DNA from: Blepharisma stoltei
Lineage: Eukaryota > Ciliophora > Heterotrichea > Heterotrichida > Blepharismidae
Length of the DNA stretch: 64,000 nucleotides
Direction: 5' to 3'
NCBI GenBank assembly: GCA_914767885.1
Contig: CAJZBQ010000058.1
Span: forward strand, 879,501 to 943,500
The stretch's first letter is position 1. Each line of letters begins with the position of its first letter. Made by a program: the position numbers and the translations under genes. Shown piece after piece: positions 34,267 through 44,168 of this stretch. The notes under the pieces are model-generated. The model saw nothing but the letters and a program-made list of their open reading frames with translations. It was not told the origin of the DNA and did not search any database.

Positions 34267-36978
34267 TTATATTCCTTTTGTTACTAGGCACTTCAAAGAT
34301 TTAACTTGAGACATCATAAGCTGTCTATCTATCTCTTCAATCTGAAATTCATACAAAGTACTTTCAAAAATGTCAGAATAGCTTTCAAATTCATGGTCAG
34401 TAATCCCTAAATTATGGTGTGATGACCTTATATTCCTTCTAAACTCAAGATTTACCATTCCATTAAAAATTGTGAACATCCCATGCATAATCATTCCAAA
34501 AGTCTCTAATTTCGTTTTCTTAAAATACTTGGTCAAGCTATCATTTGCCAAAATTTTATTATAAAGTGACAAAATAAACTGATTTCAAAATTGTTCTCCT
34601 CCATATTTTTCGCTTAAGTTTTTATTGACTTTGGACAATTTGGTTTTAAACTTTGCTTCATCTAGATTATCTGCCACATTTTTTAAGTGCTTTCGGATGC
34701 ATAAATTGTTTTTGTCACTATTTAAAGAATCCTTAATAAATGAAGCATTTTCAATTTTTAAGGTATAGGAAATTCCTGATGATGGCGCTCAATGTGCCAT
34801 CATTGGGCAACGTGTTTTAAGGGTCCATAGTGGAAATGGATTCCACGTGTGGAGCCCTTTTTGGCACGTGGAGAATCCTCACTTTCACGTGCCAAAAAGG
34901 GCTTCAAACGTGGAACCCATTTCCAGTGTGGACCCTGAACTTTAGTTGCCCGATGATGGCGCATTGAACGCCATCATCGGGCAACTTGTATACTATTAAG
35001 TGGGCATTCGTAGAGTTCTGATGGAGGAATTGGGGAGAGAAACGGCCTGAGATTGTACCGCATTTTGTAAGCTTGGATACTTTGCTCTCTAAAATCAAGC
35101 GCACATAGACTTGTAGAGTGTGCGTGACTTACAATTCTATCAATTTTTTCGTTTACTTTGTGTATTCTATCTATAATATCTTTTTCTTGAACTTCTGGCT
35201 TGCTTAAACTTAAACTTACAGGTTGGCGTCTGCCTTATTGGTTACGCAGTCACCAAGGACCCTCCCATACGGGTGGTTCATCCGCTTTGCGCCGTCTTCT
35301 GCTTCGCCTTGTTTGAATTGGGGTAATGGTTTGCTGGGCAAGTCTTCAGCTCTGACACTACCTTTCTTCTCCTTCAGCGCCTGATGCCATGGCACTTCTG
35401 AAGTGAGACTCTGCTTGGACGTCTCCTCCTTCCTTTCGGTCCAGTGTTGAGGAACTTCTGGCTTGCAGTATTCTTTTGATTTTGATCTGATCCTAAAGGG
35501 CAGATCATAAGTTTTTTCTTTTTCATCTGATTCAGTAAAACTTGTCTCGGAGTATCTTTTGGATGATTCAATTTTATTTTTGGAGTTTTGGGGCAAATCA
35601 GAAGATTTTCGCCTTCTGGATGATAATGAGGAGGATTTTCTGTCTCCGATTTTATTCAATTCTAGTCCCAATTTATTAGTAAATGCACATTCTTTGCAAT
35701 CAATTAACACCCAATTTTTATCTTTATCTTGGATAAAATCAAGCACTAATCCTTTTATCCCGTCGTCTTTAAATACTTTGACATTTAAAAAATTTGTTAT
35801 TTCTGAGACCATTTTTTCTAGTTCTGGGAATTTTCCTTTTATTTCTGCTCCTATGCAACTTTTAGGTTTTTGAGAATTTACAATAAATTCATTTGATATG
35901 AAATTGTCAGAGAATCTTTGAAGATTTTCTTTTGTTAATAAAGGAATATCTTTATTTAAGAATTCATCATTTTCTCCATTAGTGACATTAATATCAGAAA
36001 ATTCAGTCGTGCTTAAATAATTTTGTGGCTTATTGGCAATTATCGATTTTGATATTTGTGAAAATGTACTTGAGCAGCGAAAATCTGAAGATGGGCGATA
36101 TATTTTTCTTGTCGGTTTTTTGGGGGTAAAATCGGTTGTTGATTCTGATTTGGTTCTTGCTGGAAGGTTGCGGTTTATAATATTGAAAAATTTGAGGTTA
36201 CAGCCGATTTTTCATAAAACTCGTGTTATAGAAGCTGGATTTGTGAAGCTTTGTACATAATATTGCATGATTGCAGGCTTTTTGGCTGATTTTCAAATTG
36301 TTTGAGCACTTTCAATTGATCTGAATGTTATAATTTCCTTATTTTCTACTTTATAGCAGAAAATTGGGTTAAAGTCATCATTTTTCTTTGGATTTAGCTT
36401 AAAAAATTCATTGTCAATGCAGGGTCGAGAAATAATAGCTCCATTTTTTAAAGTTTTCATCAAAAATGGAACCGAGATATTTTCTACCCTCAGTATTGTA
36501 GTTGGAATATTTACAAAAACTCTAATTGAATCTAAATGCTTATTTCCCATCTTCAGAATTATTTTAATTAGCTTATAAAGCTTTCAGCCTTTTTTTAAAA
36601 AGCTATTTAATTTCTTATCCGAATTTTATTTGAAAAATATATACATAAAGAAAAATTTTATTTGAGAAATTTATTGTATTATTTTATTAAAATTTTTAAA
36701 ATATCTTGCCTAGTCACTTTAAATCAAAAGAAGTTAGCAAATAAGCTGAAGAGATGTAGTTTTTGACATTTTGCAGTTTTTGGGAGCAAATTATTTAACT
36801 TTTGAAGAAAAAGGTCTTGGACACAGTCTTCTTTATTTATGACTCCGTCAAAAATGTCTTGATCTATTGACTCATCTTCAATCGTTCTAGAACCTTCTTT
36901 GAAATTTTTAATTTCATCCCTTTCACTGATTTTGTGATGATAATCCTTAAGGTCTTGCAATATAACTGGTATGTCCAT
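34267..36978 (-). CDS. Array copy 11 (truncated-hemoglobin-like family)
   Basis: Starts at ATG 36978 (MDIPVILQDLKDYHHKIS) and ends at 34267 after CLVTKGI. Inserts: about 36556-36725 (AT-rich, after LFANF), a retroposon at 35204-35451 (15-bp duplication) and a family-E MITE at 34765-34991; removal gives YCKPEVQEKDIIDR and PLNSTLKIENAS. TGA is Trp in QTIWKSAKK, RVLWKIG and QFWNQF. The globin-like domain starts KYGGEQFW,with Tyr (SLYNK) and His (RSSHHNLGIT). The linker around the LDCKEC block is long and Ser/Arg-rich. Confidence 0.75.
34765..34991. mobile_element. MITE family E in copy 11, TA-bounded
   Basis: The ends are TATAGGAAATTCCTGATGAT and, inverted, TATACAAGTTGCCCGATGAT. Each end carries its own small palindrome GATGATGGCGC...GCGCCATCATC. 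The interior holds CACGTGTGGAGCCCTTTTTG and its inverted partner. Excision (227 nt) restores the host frame. Confidence 0.8.
35189..35466 (-). mobile_element. Retroposon-like repeat C with perfect 15-bp target duplication
   Basis: GAACTTCTGGCTTGC is at 35189-35203 and 35452-35466. The insert's minus-strand 3' end is TGTAAGTTTAAGTTTAA, a short simple tail. It matches the left part of the insert at 8884-9492. Collapsing the duplication restores copy 11. The duplication holds no TA dinucleotide. Confidence 0.78.
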
Positions 36979-37610
36979 AAACAGATTCTTTTTTTTAAGA
37001 ATTACATATTTTCTTATTACTTTACTGATAGCATAAGGTATTAATTATTATCGGTGAATAATGAAGGTATTTTGCAATAAAAACTCATTTTAGAAATAAA
37101 AGAAAATGCAAGTTTTTGCTTTAAACAATGCTATTGCTAAATCTCTAATTTAAAATATTTTTTATATGAAAATTTTAGATTGAAAAAGAAGATAGGAAAA
37201 CAGTCTATTTATTTATTAATATTTTAGACGCTTTAATACAATTTAAACACTTACAGAAATCTACAATAGTAAATCTTATTAACTACAAAGTATTTTATAT
37301 ATATTCTTAACTTTTTCTTATGAGGCCTTCTTATTCAGTAACCAGGATAGGGAGGCACTTTGCCTTGAATTAAAAAAATAATCTATAATAATTTAAAATT
37401 CAATAGTTAAAATCAAATGACAACAGTTTTTGGTAAAATCTCACAGTAAAATATTATAACTTAAAGATTAGTTTATATTCATGAGCAGATCCCTGCTTTC
37501 CAATAGGAAGTTGCTCATTTAAGATGAAATAATAAGATAATTATTCTAAAATCAAAAAAACTTCAAAACATGCACTTATAATCCAGGCTGCTTTATTAAA
37601 AATCACTTAT
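36979..37610. other. Spacer between copies 11 and 12
   Basis: AT-rich. No gene, RNA or repeat family recognised. Confidence 0.6.
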
Positions 37611-39690
37611 TTACTGTCTTACTACTAAGCACTTCATAGATTTAATTTGAGACATGATAACAGTTTTATCATCCTCCTCAATCAAAAACTCTTCCAAAGT
37701 TTTTTCAAAAATATCTGAGTAAGACTCAAATTCTTGCTCATTTACCAAATAATTTGCATGAACTGCCCTAACTCTTCTTCGAAACTGCATATTAATATCA
37801 GAGTTAAATACCTTATACATACTTGTGCATATCATTTCAAAGTTTTCTAATTGTGTACATTTGAAATGTTTATTTAATACTTTATCTGCTAAAATTTGGC
37901 CATATAATGATATATATTTTCTTATATTTTATTTAAAAAAAGTCCTTGAATTTATATTTGTTTAATTTATAGGAAATTATTATAAAATAAAATGCTGCCA
38001 AAAATCTTCGCCTCCGTATTTTCCGACTAAATCTTGCTCTTTTATTTTAGAAATTTTTATTTTTTTGGAAAGAGAGTCAAAGCTGTCAACTGTGGCTGTG
38101 AGATGTCTTCGGCTGCATCTGTAGACTTCATTATCAAAGGCAGGCTTATTCATGATTAATGATGGGTTTTGTGCTTGCTCTGGGGAGCTTGGAGATTGAT
38201 GAGCTGGGCTAGCTAATGAATGCTTTATCATATTTAGAGGCATTGTGCCTGATTTTAAAAGATTTTTATAAGCTTCAATGCTTTGCTCTTTAAAGTCAAA
38301 TAGAGGTAGTATTTTTGATGGTCTGTAATCTGAAAGTTTTGTAGCTTTTTCAACAATTTTGTTATATCTTTCTATAATTGAGCTTTCATTTGGGCTGGAA
38401 TCTTCAATTGGTTTGGATTTTGACCTAATATGGAATTTTGGGTATAGTAGGAGTTCTCATTTGGATCTTTAAGAGAAAATATTTATAAAGGGAAGATTAA
38501 TTTAGAAATTTCAAAGGAATAAAAATCAAAATAAATATAAGGCTCAAATTTATTACAAAAATGATGCTTATAAAGGTAATTTTCTTTTTAAAGATTTTTG
38601 CTAAATAATCTAAAAGAGGCTATGTCCCTTATATAATCTATTACATTTTCATTCTCACTTTCATCTATAATCACACTTTTAGCTGTAATTAGTCGGTCTT
38701 CAGCATTTGCTTCCATTATTGTTTCCGGCTGAAGTGTCAATTTTTTGGGGGATTCTCTTTTTGAATATAAAGGACACGCTGAATGCGCTCTTTCTATTTT
38801 ATCAGGAGAAAAATATTGCTGAGACTCATTTAAAAGCAGCTCTTTGACATCTAAAAAAATCCAATTTTTCTGTTTATCTTGTATAAAATCCATAACGATC
38901 CCTTTAATCGTGTTTTCTTTAAAAATGTACGAGCTTAAAAAGTTTTTTACTTGCTTAAGCATCCCGTCCACTTCTTCAATTGGCCCACGCTTTTCCATGA
39001 CCCAGCATTTGCCAATCATTTTGGTAGAAATTATATGCTGCTCATTATAATCTGGAGAAGGCGAATTATCCGTAATTCTTTTTGTATCAAAAGTGTCATT
39101 TTTTCGTAAAAATTCTTGGGATCTTTTTTTGGGGATTTTTTTATCGTCAAAGCTTAAATTAAGCTTAAAAGGGTTATTTATAGAAGACGAAGTTTTCAAT
39201 AGGTAATTTGTGAAGCGAAATTCAGGGGGACGAGAAGAAGATTTTGTGCGTTTTGGCTGCTTTTTGATAGGAGTCAATTTATTTATTTTGCTCAAATGAG
39301 AGTCATTTCTGTTTACAATGCTGAAATATTTTATTTTTTGGGAGGATTTTCATAGAACTCTTAAAATTGAAGTAGGCTTAGAACAGCATCGAATAAAGCG
39401 CTGGATTCTTTTGGGGCGATTTCGTGAGGCGATTCATGTATCTTCTGCTGTGTGAATGGAATTTATTAAGATTGACCGATTTGGGTGAGATTTGAAACAA
39501 AAAAGGGGAGAGTCATCAGAGTGTTCTCGGTAAAGTGAAAAAAATTTTTGTTCTGCGCAGGGAGTTCCGGAAATTTTCCCATGCTTGTCAGTTCAAAGCT
39601 TGTAGCTTGTAGGTAAATCTTCTCCAGCTATCAATGTATCTGGAATTCTAACTTGCCTCCACTGTGAATGGGCATTTTTTACTCACTGAG
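37611..39690 (-). CDS. Array copy 12, most divergent member (possibly decaying)
   Basis: The family blocks read from about 39690: RIPDTLIAGEDLP, AEDTWIASRN (Trp by TGA), LRVLWKSSQKIKYFSIVNR (Trp by TGA), SINNPFKLN, DFIQDKQKNWIFLDVKE. The MDIP start was not found and a TAA lies just upstream of 39690, so the true start is unknown. Between 38470 and 38588 a TAA remains in frame whichever nearby TA pair is joined. A 72-nt TA-bounded IES (37913-37984) splits the globin-like domain; removal gives FWQHFILSLYGQI. His is kept (RAVHANYLV) but the following GIS is lost. It is the first copy in transcription order. Confidence 0.6.
37913..37984. mobile_element. 72-nt TA-bounded IES in copy 12
   Basis: On the coding strand the ends are TATAATAATTTCC and, inverted, TATATATATTTTC, a weak inverted pair. 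Removal joins QHFIL to SLYGQI in frame, with the retained TA in a Leu codon. Confidence 0.7.
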
Positions 39691-39884
39691 GAGATAAAAT
39701 TTATATATATTTCATTAAAGATTTTTCCAAAATTTTTAAAAAAACCCAATTTCAAAATTTTGATAGCAACTCACTATAAACGTATTTTAGTATGTGATTA
39801 ATATAGCCGGGAACGGGCTATAATATTAATGTTATCTATTAATTTATAAAATTTAAGCAGCTTCTATTTCAAATATAAATTTCG

Positions 39885-39985
39885 TTCTATATATTTGAAC
39901 ACCAGTAAACTTGTCTTGCTAGCCAAAGCCAGTCTGCTATCAATTGTGAAATAGCAGACACGAATTTACTGCTGTTCAAATATTC
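39885..39985. mobile_element. Small palindromic element
   Basis: ATATTTGAACACCAGTAAAC at the left and its inverted partner ATATTTGAACAGCAGTAAAT at the right enclose only ~35 bp, with a second inverted word AGCAGAC. It overlaps the 3' end of the gene at 39966-40452, whose stop it supplies, and may be an IES there. Confidence 0.55.
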
Positions 39986-40452
39986 AAAACACACAATATA
40001 TTTTTTTCCAAAAAATTAACTTTTTCTTTTGTTTTTACTTGATTACTGCGGGAAGTCGTAAGAGATATGCAATTTTCATGCCAATGCCTAGCTAGCTCAA
40101 AGTATATATCAATCTGTTTAGGCTTTCCTCCAGTTTTACCAAGTAAACAATTGAGTTTCTCTATGAAAACATCATGATTTTTTTGCGATTCAAGGCCTTT
40201 TCTAAATCTTAACCTTAATCCTTTCTTTGGAGACTCATCAATAAGTTTCAGCAGATGTGCACGATGTATTTTATCATCTTCATTTGAATCATTATGATGA
40301 AAAGTCTGCTTACACCCCTAATATTTAAAAAAAATTAAATATAATAATTGAGAATTCCTCTAAAAATATTTTTCATATCCTATCAATTAATTAATAATGA
40401 CAGAGTTATAGCTTACCCTGATCTGGTTTAATATATGTGGAACATTAATCAT
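39966..40452 (-). CDS. Unknown protein, single ~98-nt insert
   Basis: ATG at 40452 opens MINVPHILNQIRG. After a ~98-nt insert (GTAAGC...TATTAG) the frame continues as CKQTFHHNDSNEDDK, then a Lys-rich helical stretch with FIEKLNCLLGKTGGKPKQ and YFELARHWHENCISL, to TAA 39966-39968, about 130 aa. The real 3' end may lie beyond a palindromic element at 39885-39985. There is no recognised domain. The long open stretch without an internal Met and its non-random composition support coding. It lies between array copy 12 and the F-BAR gene. Confidence 0.5.
40335..40432 (-). other. Probable short intron carrying an IES
   Basis: It begins GTAAGCTATAAC and ends AAATATTAG on the coding strand. Excising from the first TA to a TA 8 nt before the end would leave GTAAGCTAAATATTAG, 16 nt with GT...AG ends, a size typical of heterotrich introns. 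Edges are approximate. Confidence 0.45.
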
Positions 40453-40659
40453 TACTCAATTTTTTGTACCAAATCAGAATAATTGCAAACATTTTCGAAT
40501 TTACTGTAGATTTAATCAGTATAAAAAAATTTTATATTACTCAATAAATCACTCCACCTCTTTACTACTTATTTTTTAATTCAGTATGCCGATTACCTCA
40601 TCATTTTAAATTTTCACCAGCTATTAAATAATTTTTCCTTATTATTTATTATTTATTAT

Positions 40660-40955
40660 TAAGTTTAAGTTTATTTAATTTCTCTTGCACTTTTAGTGCC
40701 TTCTAAGTCTTCTTTAATTGAGGTTCAGCAACGATAACAGCTCTGAATAACAGTAGGTGAACCGGCCTAACGGTCGAACGGCCGAACCTTATCAAGCCCT
40801 TTCAGACTTCTCTAGTCTGCGCCAGCCTCAGCCAAACCTTTTCACTTCAAGCCGAAACCTCAAGAAGTTTGACTTCTCTCACTGAGCTCGGCTTATGGGT
40901 CCAGCCTAATGGATCAGGACTAAGGACCTGCCATTTTAAATAGTGTGCTTTATTA
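40660..40955 (-). repeat. Dispersed repeat H, copy 1
   Basis: GC-richer block with GTAGGTGAACCGGCCTAACG, related to 57170-57330 (GTAGGTGGGCTAGCCTAACAG). TTTATTATTAA flanks both sides (11 bp, low complexity) and the minus-strand 3' end is AATAAACTTAAACTTAA, so it looks like another retroposon insertion, here intergenic. The rest of 40453-40999 is AT-rich. Confidence 0.5.
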
Positions 40956-40999
40956 TTAAATATTAAATAATTTTCTGAAAAATTTTCTTGTTTTATTTT

Positions 41000-42890
41000 C
41001 TATTTTAATTCAAAATCTCTGATAGGACTTGAAAGATCACAGTTTTCAACGATGACATTTGGAGTTGCGACTCCAGCAGACCTCGGCGAATTAAATTCTT
41101 CACTAGTCAATGTGTCTCCTACTTCACTATCTCCATACTGAGAATCACTTACTCGTGAAGAAGTCCTTGACATCTGAATTTCATCAAGCCATAAAGGAAC
41201 TTTTAATTTTTCAGTTTCCTCTTTTTCGGTATCGAAATTTATATCAAGCGTGACCTATGTGTTTTTTACCATCAATTGATCAATGATTTCACTTGAAAGC
41301 TTATAGTGGCTTGCGTATCTTAATACTAGTTGAGCTGCATAGTCAACGTCAACTTTAAAATTGACCATTATATGCCCATAAGAAACTAATTGGCAAAACA
41401 CAATATTTTTTATTCTCTGCTGGGTATCTTCAGCATTTTCCATTTTTGTAGCTTCCAGTTCTTCTTGGTTTTTGACTTCTTCGTCAATTGAGGTTTGTAT
41501 AACTTTATTTCAAAATTCAAGGTTGGACCAGATTTTGTGGTCTAATATAAAGTTTTGTAAATATTGCTTGTTGGAATCTGGGTTATCACATTCCTTGTAA
41601 AAAGTCTGTGATAAAATAATGCAGCTTTTTCCAATCTGGCTATCCTGAAAACGGTCACACTAAATATCCTTTACCTCATTTAGAACTGATCTCAATAGCA
41701 ACCCAATCTGGTTAAACCCTCCTTCTGCAATTGCAAAAATCCCATTATTTCTTCTTTGATTCAGACAGTAAGACCACAGTTTTCTCCCAAAAGAGTCTTT
41801 TATAATGTTATTGAAATGATTATAGTCCTCTGACGTTAACACATCTCCTTGCCATGCTTTTTGAATTATAGAGTCCATTTCTCCTCTCAGCATCTCCTCA
41901 ATCGCATTTTGTGTCGCTTGTTCGTCATAGCCTTCCTCAAAAGCAGGTAAATCTATTAATGGAGGATTTGTACCAAGATTTTTAAAAGCATGGTGCTGTC
42001 CTTCATAAGGCTCAAAATCTACGCTTTCTTTTGTATAGTTTAAGTCAAAGTGGAAAATTTTGCTTAAATCGATCTGCATGTCCACTTTATCCATTGTGGT
42101 TTTTATTGAGTCCAGCTCAGTAAAGCTGGTTTGGTTGTAAATTAATTCGTAATTGAGGAGCTTGTAGACCAGCTCTTTTTTGGTTTCAAGACGCTGCCTT
42201 TCATGGCTTCTATAGATTTCGATTAAAGTTTTGACGTTTTCGGTGTATTGGTCGTAATATCTGTTTAAGCTTTCGACACTTTCTAAATAATTTTTTAAAT
42301 TTGAATCCACTTCTCTCTTACAAATCACAAGTTTTTGTACGATTTTTTCTATATTTTATTATTAAGTGAATTATTTTTTTTTTAAAAATATTCATTTTTT
42401 TTTCTAAATAAATAGAAAAGCATACTTTACCTTGGCTTCTTTGCTGCTCCATTTGTAAAGTAAGCTGCTCATAATCGCTGCAGGCTTTGGCGTATCTTTC
42501 TTTTGTTGTTTCGTTCCTCTCAATTAAATTTTCTTTTTCCTTTTCCAAAATCTGCCCTTCAGCATGTGTCTTTTTTATATTAAGGGCTTGGATTTTTAGT
42601 AATTCTCCGTATGGATCTGCTATTTGCTTTCTTATATTTTCCGCAAATATTTTGGCCTGCTTTGCCCTTTCTAGGCTTTCTAATTTAATAGCACTAAGAA
42701 CATCTGATAAACTCCCATGATTTATCAAGAAATATGAGTGATTTCCAATCCTTTCCAGTCCTTTCGCATAGAATTCTTCATGCATGGCTCGTTCTCTTAG
42801 CAGCTGTATGAAATCTTCACCTGCCCTTCTCCTTTGTAATGAGTGCTGATGCATAATTTCAAAACAGTCAAAAATGCTTTTTGATGACAT
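41000..42890 (-). CDS. F-BAR domain protein with KIAA0513/SBF2-like C-terminal domain
   Basis: Starts at ATG 42890 (MSSKSIFDCFEIMHQHSLQ). Residues ~1-250 form the coiled F-BAR module (FIQLLRERAMHEEFYAKGLER; CKREVDSNLKNYLE), a membrane-curving dimer acting in endocytosis. Residues ~330-520 (LWSYCLNQRRNNGIFAI, SQTFYKE, KIWSNLEFWNKVI) resemble the KIAA0513/SBF2-type domain. The acidic C-terminus ends at TAG 41000-41002. A ~76-nt TA-bounded IES (42352-42427) and two 15-nt introns (41660-41674, 41255-41269) must be removed; TGA is Trp in LEFWNK. Domain names are from recalled motifs; the F-BAR call is firmer than the C-terminal one. Confidence 0.75.
41255..41269 (-). other. 15-nt intron
   Basis: On the coding strand GTAAAAAACACATAG. 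Removal joins QLM to VTLDINFD and opens a further ~85 codons that end in a clean TAG. Without splicing the frame stops inside it. Confidence 0.85.
41660..41674 (-). other. 15-nt intron
   Basis: On the coding strand GTAAAGGATATTTAG. Removal joins SVLNE to CDRFQDSQIG across an otherwise in-frame TAG and keeps the KIAA0513-like domain continuous. Confidence 0.88.
42352..42427 (-). mobile_element. ~76-nt TA-bounded IES in the F-BAR gene
   Basis: AT-rich insert with stops in the host frame. Joining at TA gives RSQGIEKIVQKLV in frame. The ends are weakly related at best. Confidence 0.6.
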
Positions 42891-43042
42891 TTATTATTAA
42901 TCTCAGGGAAATCATACATATTGGATCATATGAGAAATCATCTAAATGATAATCTATTAGAAATTAAGCTGACAAGTGTTTCAACTTTTTCTATAGCTTG
43001 AAGATAAATTATTAAAAATCTATTAATTTTTGTGAAAAATAT

Positions 43043-43561
43043 TTACTCCCCCCATCCTTGATCGAACGGCTCGCCATCGTTCGATCAAGGATGGGGTTTA
43101 AAAAAAAAATTTATATATATAAATAAAAAATATATTTATATATTTTTTTTATTTACTTTTAAATCAGAGGGTTAAGAGCATTTAATAATTATTTTTACAG
43201 CAAAAATTAAATTAATTTCATAAAATACCAATTTTTAATATTTTTGATTTATTGGTTACCACTTTAAACTGTATAAATTTTAAAAATTTTAAAGAATCTC
43301 CATTTTTTAGATTATTGAGTTTTTAAGCCCAGGTTGATGACTAAAGCACTTCGGATGGTTGATTTCGTAGCTTCCTGTTATCTCAAAGTCTCTTAAAACA
43401 ACTTCATTAGGTACATCTTCCCAAGCTTTTGATAACTAATATATTTTTTATATATATAAAAATTTGCATGATATGAAAATCGTTCGATCAAGGATGAGGG
43501 TTAATTTCCCCAATTTTAGGAATTTTTACAGTCAAAGGTTCGATCAAGGATGGGGGAGTTA
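43043..43561. mobile_element. MITE family B, copy B2 (3-bp TTA duplication)
   Basis: The element is 43046-43558 flanked by TTA. The left end is a hairpin of two inverted ATCCTTGATCGAACG motifs. The right end has two direct motifs about 57 bp apart, and the termini are CTCCCCC and GGGGGAG. It is the reverse orientation of B1 (27181). It lies in the spacer 42891-43697, which otherwise shows nothing. Confidence 0.88.
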
Positions 43562-43697
43562 GAATTTATTATAAAAAATCGATTAAAATCGGAAATTGTT
43601 TTTAAAAACACAAATTTTACTTAAAAATCTAAATTTTCAGAGAAATTTTACTACACTCAGGACATTTTTGTAATTAAAAGAGTTTTAAATAATAAAT

Positions 43698-44168
43698 ATG
43701 CTCAAAGTTACTATTGCTTTGCTTATATGCGGAGTTTTTGGATTTTGGGGATCTTCAGATACAGGCAGCGATGTGTCTTTGCACATGCCGCACGTCATTA
43801 AAAGCATCCTCGAGGAGCAAGGCATTTCAACAGTTGAAGCTAAATTAATATCACAGTCATATTTAGCCAAAAATGAAGGAATGGACTTCAAAAAACTGGA
43901 AAATTCAATACTTAATGGAGACCTGTTTAAATATATAGATGAGTGGAGAAAGGGGCTGTTTTCTGAAGTTTTCCCTCAAGAATCCAAAGAGGTGCTGAAA
44001 AGAATGAAGACAATGCCATTTTCATATGAGTATTACCAAGCAATTACAACTTCATTTGATGATTACATGGACAAGAAGCCTAAAGAAGAGCATAAGGCCA
44101 AAATAAATGTGTCACATGGTGAGATTGAGGAATGCCCAGTTTTGGTTAATTTCCCATATACATTTTAA
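43698..44168 (+). CDS. Putative secreted protein, unknown function
   Basis: 156 aa from ATG 43698 to TAA 44166-44168. The N-terminus MLKVTIALLICGVFGFW is a typical signal peptide, with cleavage plausible after about residue 18-20. The mature part is hydrophilic and helical (KSILEEQGISTVEAK, KKLENSILNGDLFKYI) with one Cys near the end, and ends abruptly at VLVNFPYTF. No domain recognised. There are no TGA codons or inserts. A Trp-rich open stretch at about 44519-44633 could be a further exon, but no splice could be defined. Confidence 0.6.
   Translation: MLKVTIALLICGVFGFWGSSDTGSDVSLHMPHVIKSILEEQGISTVEAKLISQSYLAKNEGMDFKKLENSILNGDLFKYIDEWRKGLFSEVFPQESKEVLKRMKTMPFSYEYYQAITTSFDDYMDKKPKEEHKAKINVSHGEIEECPVLVNFPYTF

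Noticed and set aside
40730-40800. tRNA gene or Pol III B box (GGTCGAACGGCC)
   Set aside because: No cloverleaf could be drawn around it; it belongs to dispersed repeat H.
42343-42427. ~80-nt spliceosomal intron in the F-BAR gene
   Set aside because: All well-defined introns in the window are 15 nt; this AT-rich interval has TA at both ends that restores frame, so an IES is more likely.
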